From contig JAUSNQ010000168.1 in the NCBI GenBank assembly GCA_030655595.1, positions 1 through 8,293 of the forward strand: DNA of 8,293 nt, in the 5' to 3' direction. Positions 1-7,592 of this stretch are shown piece after piece. The DNA is from Paludibacter sp. GTDB taxonomy: Bacteria > Bacteroidota > Bacteroidia > Bacteroidales > Paludibacteraceae. The translations under genes were made by a program, and so were the position numbers. Within the stretch, counting starts at the first letter, position 1. Each line of letters starts with the position of its first letter. The notes beneath the pieces were generated by a model. That model was not told the DNA's origin, did no database searches, and saw nothing but the letters and a program-made list of their open reading frames with translations.

Positions 1-1195
1 TTTTCGTGGCATATCGCGTGACAATTTAGTAATCAGGGCGTCAGCACTCACCTACTCCATCATGTTTGCTCTTGTTCCACTTATTGCTTTGTTTATTGCC
101 ATAGGTAAAGGCTTCAATGTTGAATATGTGATTAAGGAATGGTTGGAGGAAGCATTAATCGCTCAAAGAGAACTGGTTCCATTTATCATGGAATTTGTTG
201 AGCGTTACCTTGAAACTTCTCAGGGAGGAGTTTTTATTGGAATAGGAATTGTGATTCTTTTGTTTTCGATCATGAATTTTTTTAAAGAATCAGAAGAAGC
301 ATTTAACAGCATCTGGGAAGTTAAGAAATCCCGTTCATTTATGCGTCAGTTCACTACTTATTTTTCTGCTCTTTTCGTTATCCCTTTACTTGTAGTTTTA
401 GCAAGTGGATTGAGTATTTATTTCAAGAGTTTAATAGTACAATTACAATTGCAAAATATCCTATCACCCTTTTTGAAATTTGGAATGCTACTTACTCCAT
501 TTTTGATAAACTGGATTTTATTTTCTGTCATGTATATTGTGATTCCAAACACAAAGGTAAAATTCAAAAGTGGCCTGATAGCAGGTGTCATTGCAGGAAC
601 AGCGTTTCAGTTATTTCAAAACATTTACATTTGGGGACAGGTTTATTTATCCCGTTATGATATCGTTTATGGTAGTTTTGCTGCAATTCCTTTGTTGTTA
701 TTATGGCTTCAGATATCATGTCTGATTGTTTTATTGGGTGCGGAAATATCTTATGCGTCTCAGAATTTACGAAACTATGATTATGAGGGAGATAGCAACA
801 CCATTAGCATCAGGTATAAGAAGTTCCTTACATTATTTCTCACCTATGTGATTGTGAAAAGGTTTGAAGCGGGTGAAGCTCCTCTAAGAAATGATGAAAT
901 TACGAAGATTTATAAATTACCAATACGCTTGGTGAACCAAATTCTCTCAGAACTCACCGATACTGGATTTATAGCTGAGATTCTGGACGATGATTTTAGA
1001 ACCAAAGCATATCAACCGGCGATGGATATCAACAAATTAACTCTCAAGATGCTGTTTGATAAATACGAATCCAAAGGTTCTGAATTATTTCTATCCAACA
1101 AAAATCCGATTCTGGATGAATTTTGGAATAAACACTTTAAACAGAAAATATCAACGGTAAAAACAAAGGATGATATATTGATCAAAGACATTTAG
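1..1195 (+). CDS. YihY/BrkB-family inner membrane protein with C-terminal winged-helix-like domain (5' partial)
   Basis: This is an integral membrane protein of the YihY/virulence factor BrkB family (COG1295, once misnamed ribonuclease BN), whose transport or envelope role is not settled. The reading frame is open to the left edge. Codons 2-61 translate to FRGISRDNLVIRASALTYSI, which matches the conserved family N-terminus (RASALTY before the first membrane helix), so the ATG at 62 is internal and the real start lies outside the window. Counting from that Met, hydrophobic segments lie near residues 2-18, 55-72, 98-120, 140-162, 170-190 and 204-228. Family hallmarks are FNSIWEVKKSRSF (81-93) and YGSFAAIPLLLLW followed by LLGAEI (203-229). 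Residues 250-377 form a soluble tail. Within it, about 273-310 (NDEITKIYKLP, then VNQILSELTDTGFI) looks like a winged helix. coaE follows after 23 bases on the same strand, so co-transcription is likely. The family call is firm; the function is unknown. Confidence 0.93.
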   Translation, partial: FRGISRDNLVIRASALTYSIMFALVPLIALFIAIGKGFNVEYVIKEWLEEALIAQRELVPFIMEFVERYLETSQGGVFIGIGIVILLFSIMNFFKESEEAFNSIWEVKKSRSFMRQFTTYFSALFVIPLLVVLASGLSIYFKSLIVQLQLQNILSPFLKFGMLLTPFLINWILFSVMYIVIPNTKVKFKSGLIAGVIAGTAFQLFQNIYIWGQVYLSRYDIVYGSFAAIPLLLLWLQISCLIVLLGAEISYASQNLRNYDYEGDSNTISIRYKKFLTLFLTYVIVKRFEAGEAPLRNDEITKIYKLPIRLVNQILSELTDTGFIAEILDDDFRTKAYQPAMDINKLTLKMLFDKYESKGSELFLSNKNPILDEFWNKHFKQKISTVKTKDDILIKDI

Positions 1196-1218
1196 AAGAA
1201 ACATCACAATAAATCAAT

Positions 1219-1791
1219 ATGATAATAGGCATCACAGGTGGCATTGGTAGCGGGAAATCGACACTTTCCGAATACTTGCGTTCGCATGGTTTTGCTGTTT
1301 ATGACACGGACAGAGAGGCAAAACGTCTGCAAAACGAGGATTCCAAACTCATTGAAAATACCAAATATATTTTTGGAGATAATATCTATGACAATGGTAA
1401 ACTCGACCGACAGGCTGTGGCTTCTGTTGTTTTTAAAAACCCCGACCTATTAGAAAAGTTGACTTCAATTGTTCATCCTATAGTGAAAAGTGACTTTTTG
1501 GCCTGGGCATCAAAATTCAATAGCAATATTTTGATTTTTGTTGAAAGTGCTGTGTTGTTCGAAAGTGGTTTTAATGAATTAGCCGACAAAATTATTCTTG
1601 TCACTGCATCTGAAGATATTCGTATTCAAAGAATTATGAAACGGGATGGCGTAACACGCGAACAAGTATTATCCCGCATAAAAAATCAGATTCCGGATGC
1701 TGTGAAAGCCCTGAAATCTGATTTAGTTATTATTACCGATAATGGTTTACCTGACGATGTGCTACAATCAATTGTAGTTTGGCAAGACTGA
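1219..1791 (+). CDS. coaE: Dephospho-CoA kinase (CoaE)
   Basis: CoaE phosphorylates the ribose 3'-hydroxyl of dephospho-CoA with ATP, the last step of coenzyme A synthesis, in the cytoplasm. The 190-residue protein opens directly into the P-loop GITGGIGSGKST (residues 4-15, with K13 and S14 as Walker A residues). YDTDREAKRL (28-37) is the dephospho-CoA-binding DxD/A region. Further family segments are LDRQAVASVVF (62-72), IVHPIV (84-89), ESAVLFESGF (109-118, equivalent to the PLLFE motif), a lid region rich in Arg (RIQRIMKRDGVTREQVLSRI, 135-154), the Gln of NQIP (157), and SDLVIITDNG (167-176) near the C-terminus. The length is slightly short of the usual 195-205 but no motif is missing. The ATG at 1219 lies just before the P-loop strand, so the start is secure. 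The last 24 bases overlap the 3' end of the convergent peptidase gene. A 71-residue ORF in another frame inside it is a shadow. Confidence 0.97.
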   Translation: MIIGITGGIGSGKSTLSEYLRSHGFAVYDTDREAKRLQNEDSKLIENTKYIFGDNIYDNGKLDRQAVASVVFKNPDLLEKLTSIVHPIVKSDFLAWASKFNSNILIFVESAVLFESGFNELADKIILVTASEDIRIQRIMKRDGVTREQVLSRIKNQIPDAVKALKSDLVIITDNGLPDDVLQSIVVWQD

Positions 1792-3795
1792 ATAGTTTTT
1801 TGAATACCTCAAATGTTGTTGCACATAGTTTTCATCGTAGCCAACATGCACATCTGTGATCTTGCCTGAATTATCTTTAACTAAAGTATAGACCGGATTG
1901 ACAAAACCACGATAAGGTGCAATACCCAACTTCTTATATCTTTCGAGTATTTCTGTATGAATGTCTTGATTCACCTTCACGGCATATGTTTCTATCAGAA
2001 ATCTGGCTACGTCAATATCTCCCGTAGATTTAATGCGTTGAATCTCAATCAGCAGCTTTCCGAATAAATTTCGAAGTTTCTCATAATCGTTGACCACAAC
2101 AAAGGTTTTCCCCTCTTTCTCTTTTAACTCAATTACATTTTCAGCTTTGCCTTGTTCGTACGCCCAAGAAGCAATCAGCTGGCGGTTGCGCATGTGTGCC
2201 TGTTCAATATTTTTGCCTGGTTGTACTCTTGTAAGCTGAGTCATAAGTCCATTCATGATATACTGATAATAAGCAGTTTTGTATGCTTCGTTATCAGGCA
2301 AAAGTTTTAACTCAATCATGATCGGGTCAGCCATGTAGTACAATCCAAATAAATCGGCACGGGATTCTTCAATCGGCGAACCGTAAGCCTTTAGCGCATC
2401 CGGACTGACACCCGGTAATAATTTACCCGAACCATGCCCCAAACATTCGTGAAGGTCGGTGTGCAGGTTATTGGTTTGCGAACCATATTTTTTGGCACGC
2501 TCAATTTCTTCGGTACTCCACATAAATTCTTCCATAAATCCACTTCCCTGAGAAGCTTTATCATAAGCCTCAGTGATATTCTCGATGGTCACAGATTTTG
2601 ATCCGTAATCTCTGCGTATCCAGTTTGAGTTCGGAAGATTGATGCCAATCGGTGTTGAGGGATAACAATCGCCGCCCAACATAGCAGCTGTAATTACCTT
2701 CGCTGTTACACCCTTCACTTCTTCTTTCTTAAATTGTTTATCGATCGGAGAATTATCTTCAAACCATTGCGCATTACTGCTGATTATTTCAGTGCGTTTA
2801 GTTGCTTCCACATCTTTAAAATTCACGATGGACTCCCAGGTTGCTTTCATTCCCAGGGGATCGGTATATGTTTCGGTAAAACCGTTTACAAAATCGACTT
2901 GAGAATTGACATCCTGCAGCCATAAAATGGAGTATTCGTCGTATTTGCCTAAATCACCGGTTTGGTAATGTTCGATTAAAGAATTGATAACCGCCAGTTG
3001 TTGTTCATTTTCAGCAACTTCTCCTGCTTTTTCGAGCCAACCGATGATACGTTCAATGGCCTGACTGTACATACCATTCAGTTTGTACGTTTTTTCGGCA
3101 ATCTGGCCGTTTTCCTTAACAATTTTACTATTCAAGCCATATGGAACCGGTGTCATATCATTAGGATCAGCCATTTTTGCATAGAAAGCTTCCACTTCTT
3201 TTTGGGTAACACCCTCGTAGAAATTATTCGCCGAGCTTAAAATCAAATCCACTCCGGCCTCCTGATTAGAACGCTTTTTATAAACTTCCGGGTCGAAGAT
3301 AACAGGAAATATACGTGAAATAAAATCTTCAACATTTTCATAATCTGCAAGAGGTAGCATGGATGTATCAATCCCATTGATTGCTTCTTTCAAGAAACTC
3401 TCCGAAAAATCAGGAACAAACTTATCTTCAGAATAGTGATGATGAATACCGTTCCCTATCCAAACCCGCTTCAAATAAATGGTCATAGCTTGAAAATCGG
3501 CAGCAGTCTTATCGCCCTGATAATTTTCATAGACAGCTTCGAGTAATCTTCGGATTGTCAGGTTGTTTCTGTGATTCTGATCATACAAAATATCGCGACC
3601 TTCAATTGCAGCTTCAGATAAATAATAAACCAATAACTTTTGATCTAAAGACAGTGAATCAAAATTATTCACTTTGTACCTCAAAATCTCAACATCGGCA
3701 AATTTATCAACCGAATACTCAAACTCCTTTTCTACTTTTTGGCTACATGAAGCCAAAAGAATCATGCTCATGATGATAATTGTTAATTGTTTCAT
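1768..3795 (-). CDS. Dipeptidyl peptidase III, M49 family zinc peptidase, predicted lipoprotein
   Basis: M49 peptidases remove dipeptides from the N-terminus of oligopeptides using one zinc ion. With the ATG at 3795 the protein has 675 residues. Zinc and catalytic residues are visible: HECLGH (449-454, bases 2434-2451) supplies H449, E450 and H454, and EESRAD (476-481) supplies the third ligand E477. GGDCYPSTPIGINLPNSNW (374-392) corresponds to the conserved substrate-strand region. From memory, the Bacteroides thetaiotaomicron enzyme has the same motif, nearly the same length and ligand positions one residue lower. The N-terminus MKQLTIIIMSMILLASC is a lipoprotein signal peptide with Cys17 as the lipid site, so the enzyme probably acts in the periplasm or on a membrane. 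An ATG at 3825 would add ten residues before the signal peptide and overlap mazG by 28 bases. The 3795 start leaves a 2-base gap after mazG and is preferred. It is probably the last gene of the receiver-mazG operon. Confidence 0.96.
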   Translation of the reverse strand: MKQLTIIIMSMILLASCSQKVEKEFEYSVDKFADVEILRYKVNNFDSLSLDQKLLVYYLSEAAIEGRDILYDQNHRNNLTIRRLLEAVYENYQGDKTAADFQAMTIYLKRVWIGNGIHHHYSEDKFVPDFSESFLKEAINGIDTSMLPLADYENVEDFISRIFPVIFDPEVYKKRSNQEAGVDLILSSANNFYEGVTQKEVEAFYAKMADPNDMTPVPYGLNSKIVKENGQIAEKTYKLNGMYSQAIERIIGWLEKAGEVAENEQQLAVINSLIEHYQTGDLGKYDEYSILWLQDVNSQVDFVNGFTETYTDPLGMKATWESIVNFKDVEATKRTEIISSNAQWFEDNSPIDKQFKKEEVKGVTAKVITAAMLGGDCYPSTPIGINLPNSNWIRRDYGSKSVTIENITEAYDKASQGSGFMEEFMWSTEEIERAKKYGSQTNNLHTDLHECLGHGSGKLLPGVSPDALKAYGSPIEESRADLFGLYYMADPIMIELKLLPDNEAYKTAYYQYIMNGLMTQLTRVQPGKNIEQAHMRNRQLIASWAYEQGKAENVIELKEKEGKTFVVVNDYEKLRNLFGKLLIEIQRIKSTGDIDVARFLIETYAVKVNQDIHTEILERYKKLGIAPYRGFVNPVYTLVKDNSGKITDVHVGYDENYVQQHLRYSKNYSVLPNYN

Positions 3796-3797
3796 AT

Positions 3798-4580
3798 TTA
3801 TTCTTTTTGCTTGGCTTCCTGCCAAATTTCTTCCATTTCTTCCAACGACATTTTCTTTAGATCTCGACCCATCGTGATGGTTTTGGATTCCAAATAATTA
3901 AATCTTTCAATAAATTTTCGGTTGGTACGTTCAAGTGCATTTTCTGGATTGATGTCGTACAGTCTGGCAGCATTAATCAAACTAAACAACAAATCTCCAA
4001 ACTCAGCTTCCATTTTATCCTGATCCATCTTCCCAATTTCCGCTTTTAACTCATCAAACTCTTCTTTTACCTTATCCCAGACCTGCTCACGTTCTTCCCA
4101 GTCAAATCCAACTCTACGCACTTTATCCTGAATCCGGTGAGCCTTTATCAGAGCCGGCAACGAAACAGGAACGCCTGAAAGTACGGTTTTGTTTCCGCCT
4201 TTCTCCTTTAGCTTCAAGTCTTCCCAATTTTGCATCACTACATCGGGATTGTTGGCTTCTACTTCACCATAAATGTGTGGGTGACGGTAAATGAGTTTCT
4301 CACAAAGGTTTTTCGTTACATCATAAATATCGAAATCTTGTGTTTCATTGCCCATTTCAGCATAGAAAACAATGTGTAACAATAAGTCACCCAATTCTTT
4401 ACTGATTTCTTTCTTGTCATTTTTTAAAATGGCATCTGCTAATTCGTAGGTCTCTTCGATGGTAAGTGTTCGCAGACTTTCAAAAGTCTGTTCTTTGTCC
4501 CAGGGACATTTTAAGCGTAACTCAGCCATGATTTCGAGTAATCGTCTGAACTGAGCCAGTTTTTCATCTATATGGTGCAT
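3798..4580 (-). CDS. mazG: Nucleoside triphosphate pyrophosphohydrolase MazG
   Basis: MazG hydrolyses NTPs and dNTPs to monophosphates and pyrophosphate, clearing abnormal nucleotides; in E. coli it also influences ppGpp levels under starvation. The 260 residues contain two tandem all-alpha MazG domains, as in full-length E. coli-type proteins. Domain one has the signature LKCPWDKEQTFESL (23-36), EETYELADA (42-50) and KELGDLL (61-67), giving the metal-binding E43, E46, E62 and D65. RHPHIYGEV (99-107) links the halves. Domain two has EEFDELKAE (173-181) and EAEFGDLLFSLIN (191-203), with E174, E177, E193 and D196. GFDWEE (158-163) is also typical. Because both sets of metal ligands are intact, the enzyme is expected to be active. 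The gene starts 6 bases after the receiver gene stops and ends 2 bases before the peptidase start, so translational coupling is likely. The sequence before the ATG is AT-rich with no Shine-Dalgarno motif. Confidence 0.97.
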   Translation of the reverse strand: MHHIDEKLAQFRRLLEIMAELRLKCPWDKEQTFESLRTLTIEETYELADAILKNDKKEISKELGDLLLHIVFYAEMGNETQDFDIYDVTKNLCEKLIYRHPHIYGEVEANNPDVVMQNWEDLKLKEKGGNKTVLSGVPVSLPALIKAHRIQDKVRRVGFDWEEREQVWDKVKEEFDELKAEIGKMDQDKMEAEFGDLLFSLINAARLYDINPENALERTNRKFIERFNYLESKTITMGRDLKKMSLEEMEEIWQEAKQKE

Positions 4581-4586
4581 GATTAT

Positions 4587-5081
4587 TTATTTATACCAAT
4601 CATCCATAATTTTCAGGAACTCTATCACTTTCTCTTCCAGAACTACATTCTTGCTTTTTAATTGTTGGTAAAGATACTGAGTTTCCAATAAGTTTCTGAT
4701 TCGATAGCTGACTTCAATTAAATCAAAAGGTTTAGATAGAAAATCTTTTGCACCTGACTTGAGTGCTTTATGTTTAGCTTCTGTTGTTATATCGGCAGTT
4801 AGCACCAATATGGGTAAATACTTATTGGGATTTAATGATTTCAGGCGTTCAGTTTTGAGTTTTTCCATTACATCAAAACCGGAAAGATGCGGCATCATCA
4901 AATCAAGTAACATCAATTCAGGATCGAAGGTATTAACCAGACCAATCACCTTACGTGGATCAGTAGTACTTTGGACATTTAAATAGCCTTCAATCTCAAG
5001 CAAACCCTTTAATACATCAATGTTGGACTCCAGATCATCCACTATCAATATTTTTGCATTCTTTAAATTATGTTCAATCAT
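4587..5081 (-). CDS. Receiver-only response regulator with a helical C-terminal tail
   Basis: A 164-residue two-component receiver protein. The REC domain spans about residues 8-132: acidic pair D15-D16 in ILIVDD, phosphoacceptor D60 in LLDLMMP (codon at 4902-4904), T95 in LVLTAD, and K117 in LSKPFD, so it should be phosphorylatable. Residues 133-164 (ETQYLYQQLKSKN, then VLEEKVIEFLKIMDDWYK) form a predicted amphipathic or coiled helix. In RpfG-type regulators a similar stretch leads into an HD-GYP domain, but here the protein ends with a clean TAA and there is no output domain. It may act through protein contacts or as a phosphate shuttle. The hybrid kinase gene lies 90 bases upstream on the same strand and is the natural partner candidate. 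mazG begins 6 bases downstream. The specific partner and output are not known. Confidence 0.9.
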   Translation of the reverse strand: MIEHNLKNAKILIVDDLESNIDVLKGLLEIEGYLNVQSTTDPRKVIGLVNTFDPELMLLDLMMPHLSGFDVMEKLKTERLKSLNPNKYLPILVLTADITTEAKHKALKSGAKDFLSKPFDLIEVSYRIRNLLETQYLYQQLKSKNVVLEEKVIEFLKIMDDWYK

Positions 5082-5171
5082 AATATATGTATTTATAATA
5101 GTTTCTTAAATTCATAAACGAAAATCATTCAACAATAGTACGAAATTTCTTAAAGGCAACTCTTATCAGTT
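5082..5171 (-). promoter_or_regulatory. Intergenic gap upstream of the receiver-mazG-peptidase run; weak promoter candidate
   Basis: This 90-base AT-rich gap separates the kinase stop from the receiver start. On the minus strand it holds TACTATTG (5133-5140), one mismatch from the Bacteroidota -7 consensus TAnnTTTG. A TTG lies 16 bases upstream of it (5157-5159), which is shorter than the usual spacing of about 19-21. No terminator hairpin is apparent after the kinase gene, so readthrough from the kinase is equally possible. No Shine-Dalgarno sequence precedes the receiver ATG. Confidence 0.22.
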
Positions 5172-7574
5172 TCAATCATAGGTAATTTTAAATTTGTCAA
5201 TTTCTGTCAGTAGCTCCAAAACATCAAACGGTTTTGTCAAATAATTTTTGGCTCCTGCCTTCATCAACTTCTTAATTCTATAAGGCATTGCATCAGCACT
5301 GATGATGATTACAGGTATATGTTTCGTTTTATCATTTTTTTTCAACAATTCCATCACCTGACTTCCGTGCATGTCCGGTAAATCAAGATCAAGTAAAATT
5401 ATATTTGGCATATTGTCTATTGCCAATTGAACTGTATCATTACCGTATTTATGACTGATTAAACGAGAATTCGGACGATGAATATTAAAGACTTGTTCTA
5501 TCAGCTCAATATTGGAATCATTATCTTCAATATATAAAATTGTTGCATTTCCTTTGTTTTGTTCAGCATTATTCTTTTGAAAAGCATACAGATTAGAATA
5601 ACTATTTGTTTGATTCTTGGCAAATGGTAGCTCTACCCAAAAGGTACTTCCTTTATCAGGTTTACTGCTGGCACCAATCGTCCCCCCCATAAGTGTCATC
5701 AGTTCTTTTGAAATGGACAATCCTAACCCTGAGCCTTCTGTTGTTTGTTCTGTCGAACCAAAACGTTCAAATGGTTTAAAAAGTTTTGTAAAATTTTTTT
5801 CAGATATTCCTACACCAGTATCTGTAATTGAAATTTGCACTTTGTCTCCCGCATTATCATTTTTTTTCAACAAAAAAGTTTTAATCGTAATTGAGCCTCC
5901 TTGCCTATTGAATTTAACGGCATTATTGAGTAAATTCACCAAAACCTGAATGAGTCTTTGTTTGTCTGCTTTAATTGTCAATTGATCATGGTCACTGTTT
6001 TCATAATGAATTTTGATTTCTGGTTTTATCGTAAGTGGTTTAATAAAATCTATTGCCTCGATAATTACTTCCCTGACCTTTATGAACTCCAAACTAAGGG
6101 ATAATTTTCCTGCTTCAATTTTCGAAATATCCAGTACTTCATTGATTAATTTAAGCAAATGATTACCACTATTCAAAATATGATCAACACCTTTGCGTTG
6201 ACCAGGAGTGAGTTCACCCATAGCAAACAACTGAGCAAATCCCAAGATTGAATTCATTGGAGTGCGTAGTTCATGACTCATGCGTGAAATAAACTCACTT
6301 TTTGCCTTATTTGCTTTTTCTGCTTCTACTCTGGCTGTTTTTAATTCTGCTTCATTCTTTTTTCGTGCGACAACCTCATTCATTAAGAATTCGTTGGTTA
6401 TCAATAATTCTGAAGTTCTATCATGAACCTTTTGTTCTAAATTCATATTCAGTTCTTGCAACTCATCCTCCATCTTCCTGCGATCACTGATGTCACTCAA
6501 AATTGAGACATAGTTTGTTGTATTACCGGCCTCACTCAAAATAGGATTAATGGATACTCCCTGCCAATATAATTCTCCATTTTTTCTTTTATCGATATTT
6601 TCACCATGCCATGCAACCCCTGCTCTCAGGCAATTCCAAAGGTCTTCATATTCACTTTCATCTGCTTGCGCCAACTTTAATAACTTATAACGTTTGCCTA
6701 TCACATCTTCCGAACTGTAACCTGAAATTCTGCAAAAAGATTGATTGACATACTCAATGACAGCATCCAATCCGGTTATGATAATCATATTCGGACTTTG
6801 ATCTACGACCTTCAGAAATTTATGTAATTGATCTTCAGCTTGTTTTCGTTGGGTTACATCTTCTTTAAGTGCCAGAAAGTGGGTTATAATTCCTTTCTTA
6901 TTTACAATTGGGGAGATTGAAGCAGTTTCCCAAAACAAGGTACCATCTTTTCTTTTATTGTGAAATTCACCTTGCCAAATTTTACCCGATGTGATCGTCG
7001 CCCAAAGTGTCTTGTATTCTTCATCAGGCATTTCTCCGGATTTTAAAATTCTGGGATTTTCTCCCAAAACTTCATCTAACGAGTAACCGGTTTGATCCGT
7101 GAACTTTGGATTTACATATTCAATATCGCCTTTTACATCACTTACAACTACCGAAACCGGACTTTGTTCAACTATCTGAGAAAGTCTGAGCAACTTTTCT
7201 TCTATGTATTTACGTTCAGTTATATCCAAAAACAAAGTTAAGAAATACATCTTTTCAGATGAGTACGCATATACCTTAAACCACTTCTGAAGCCCTTCAG
7301 AGTATTGTTCAAACTCTTTTCTTTCACCTTTTAAAGCAACATCACCATAAAAACCAATCCAGTCGAAACTTTCTTTTTCAATACTTGGTATAACTTCTTT
7401 GACAGTTCGATTGATAATATTTTCCCTTTTTAAACCAGTTAGATTTTCAAAGAAACTATTCACTTCTAAAAACTGGTAATCTACCGGTTTACCAAAATTA
7501 TCAAGAATGATACGATGATGAGCAAAACCTAATATAGGACTGTCTATAATTGCTTTTAAGATGGTATCACTCAT
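5172..7574 (-). CDS. Soluble hybrid sensor histidine kinase (PAS-PAS-PAS-HisKA-HATPase-REC)
   Basis: An 800-residue cytoplasmic hybrid kinase with no signal peptide or membrane helix, so it should sense an internal or diffusible cue. Domain order: PAS1 (about 5-122, ending FLDITERK), PAS2 (128-245, ending KEDVTQRK), PAS3 (250-367, ending LSDISDRRK), a coiled-coil linker (366-425), HisKA with phosphoacceptor H434 in SHELRTP (codon 6273-6275), HATPase_c with N-box NLLNNAVKF (547-555), G1 DTGVGI (585-590), F-box LFKPFERF (598-605) and G2 GSGLGLS (614-620), then a C-terminal REC (677-797) with E683-D684, phosphoacceptor D729 (codon 5388-5390), S759 and K781 in LTKPFD. All catalytic motifs are intact. 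PAS2 and PAS3 resemble the NifL-like S-box type and look like a tandem duplication. There is no HPt domain and none in the window, so phosphate may be passed through a separate HPt or go directly from H434 to the neighbouring receiver. The ligand is unknown. Confidence 0.96.
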   Translation of the reverse strand: MSDTILKAIIDSPILGFAHHRIILDNFGKPVDYQFLEVNSFFENLTGLKRENIINRTVKEVIPSIEKESFDWIGFYGDVALKGERKEFEQYSEGLQKWFKVYAYSSEKMYFLTLFLDITERKYIEEKLLRLSQIVEQSPVSVVVSDVKGDIEYVNPKFTDQTGYSLDEVLGENPRILKSGEMPDEEYKTLWATITSGKIWQGEFHNKRKDGTLFWETASISPIVNKKGIITHFLALKEDVTQRKQAEDQLHKFLKVVDQSPNMIIITGLDAVIEYVNQSFCRISGYSSEDVIGKRYKLLKLAQADESEYEDLWNCLRAGVAWHGENIDKRKNGELYWQGVSINPILSEAGNTTNYVSILSDISDRRKMEDELQELNMNLEQKVHDRTSELLITNEFLMNEVVARKKNEAELKTARVEAEKANKAKSEFISRMSHELRTPMNSILGFAQLFAMGELTPGQRKGVDHILNSGNHLLKLINEVLDISKIEAGKLSLSLEFIKVREVIIEAIDFIKPLTIKPEIKIHYENSDHDQLTIKADKQRLIQVLVNLLNNAVKFNRQGGSITIKTFLLKKNDNAGDKVQISITDTGVGISEKNFTKLFKPFERFGSTEQTTEGSGLGLSISKELMTLMGGTIGASSKPDKGSTFWVELPFAKNQTNSYSNLYAFQKNNAEQNKGNATILYIEDNDSNIELIEQVFNIHRPNSRLISHKYGNDTVQLAIDNMPNIILLDLDLPDMHGSQVMELLKKNDKTKHIPVIIISADAMPYRIKKLMKAGAKNYLTKPFDVLELLTEIDKFKITYD

Positions 7575-7592
7575 TTTAATTAATCAATTTAT

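Noticed and set aside
62..64. The ATG at 62 as the true start of the YihY-family gene.
   Set aside because: The frame is open to the window edge and the upstream codons encode the conserved RASALTY segment, so this Met is internal.
2734..3240. Rightward open frames (2734-2925, 2998-3240) opposite the peptidase gene.
   Set aside because: They are antisense shadows of a well-supported M49 gene. They are rich in Phe, Ile and Cys, as expected from reversed coding of charged residues, and have no recognisable domain.
3796..3825. A ten-residue longer N-terminus for the peptidase, starting at 3825.
   Set aside because: It would place charged residues before a complete lipoprotein signal peptide and overlap mazG by 28 bases. 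The ATG at 3795 gives a standard signal peptide and the length expected of the family.
5617..5949. A 110-residue rightward open frame inside the kinase gene.
   Set aside because: It lies opposite the HATPase region, whose motifs are all intact on the minus strand. Its translation is low-complexity and matches no recognised family.
6855..7118. PAS2 as a LOV blue-light domain, because of the GENPRILKSG segment.
   Set aside because: LOV domains need the photoactive Cys in GxNCRFLQ. Here the position is Pro and no Cys is nearby, so no LOV photochemistry is expected.
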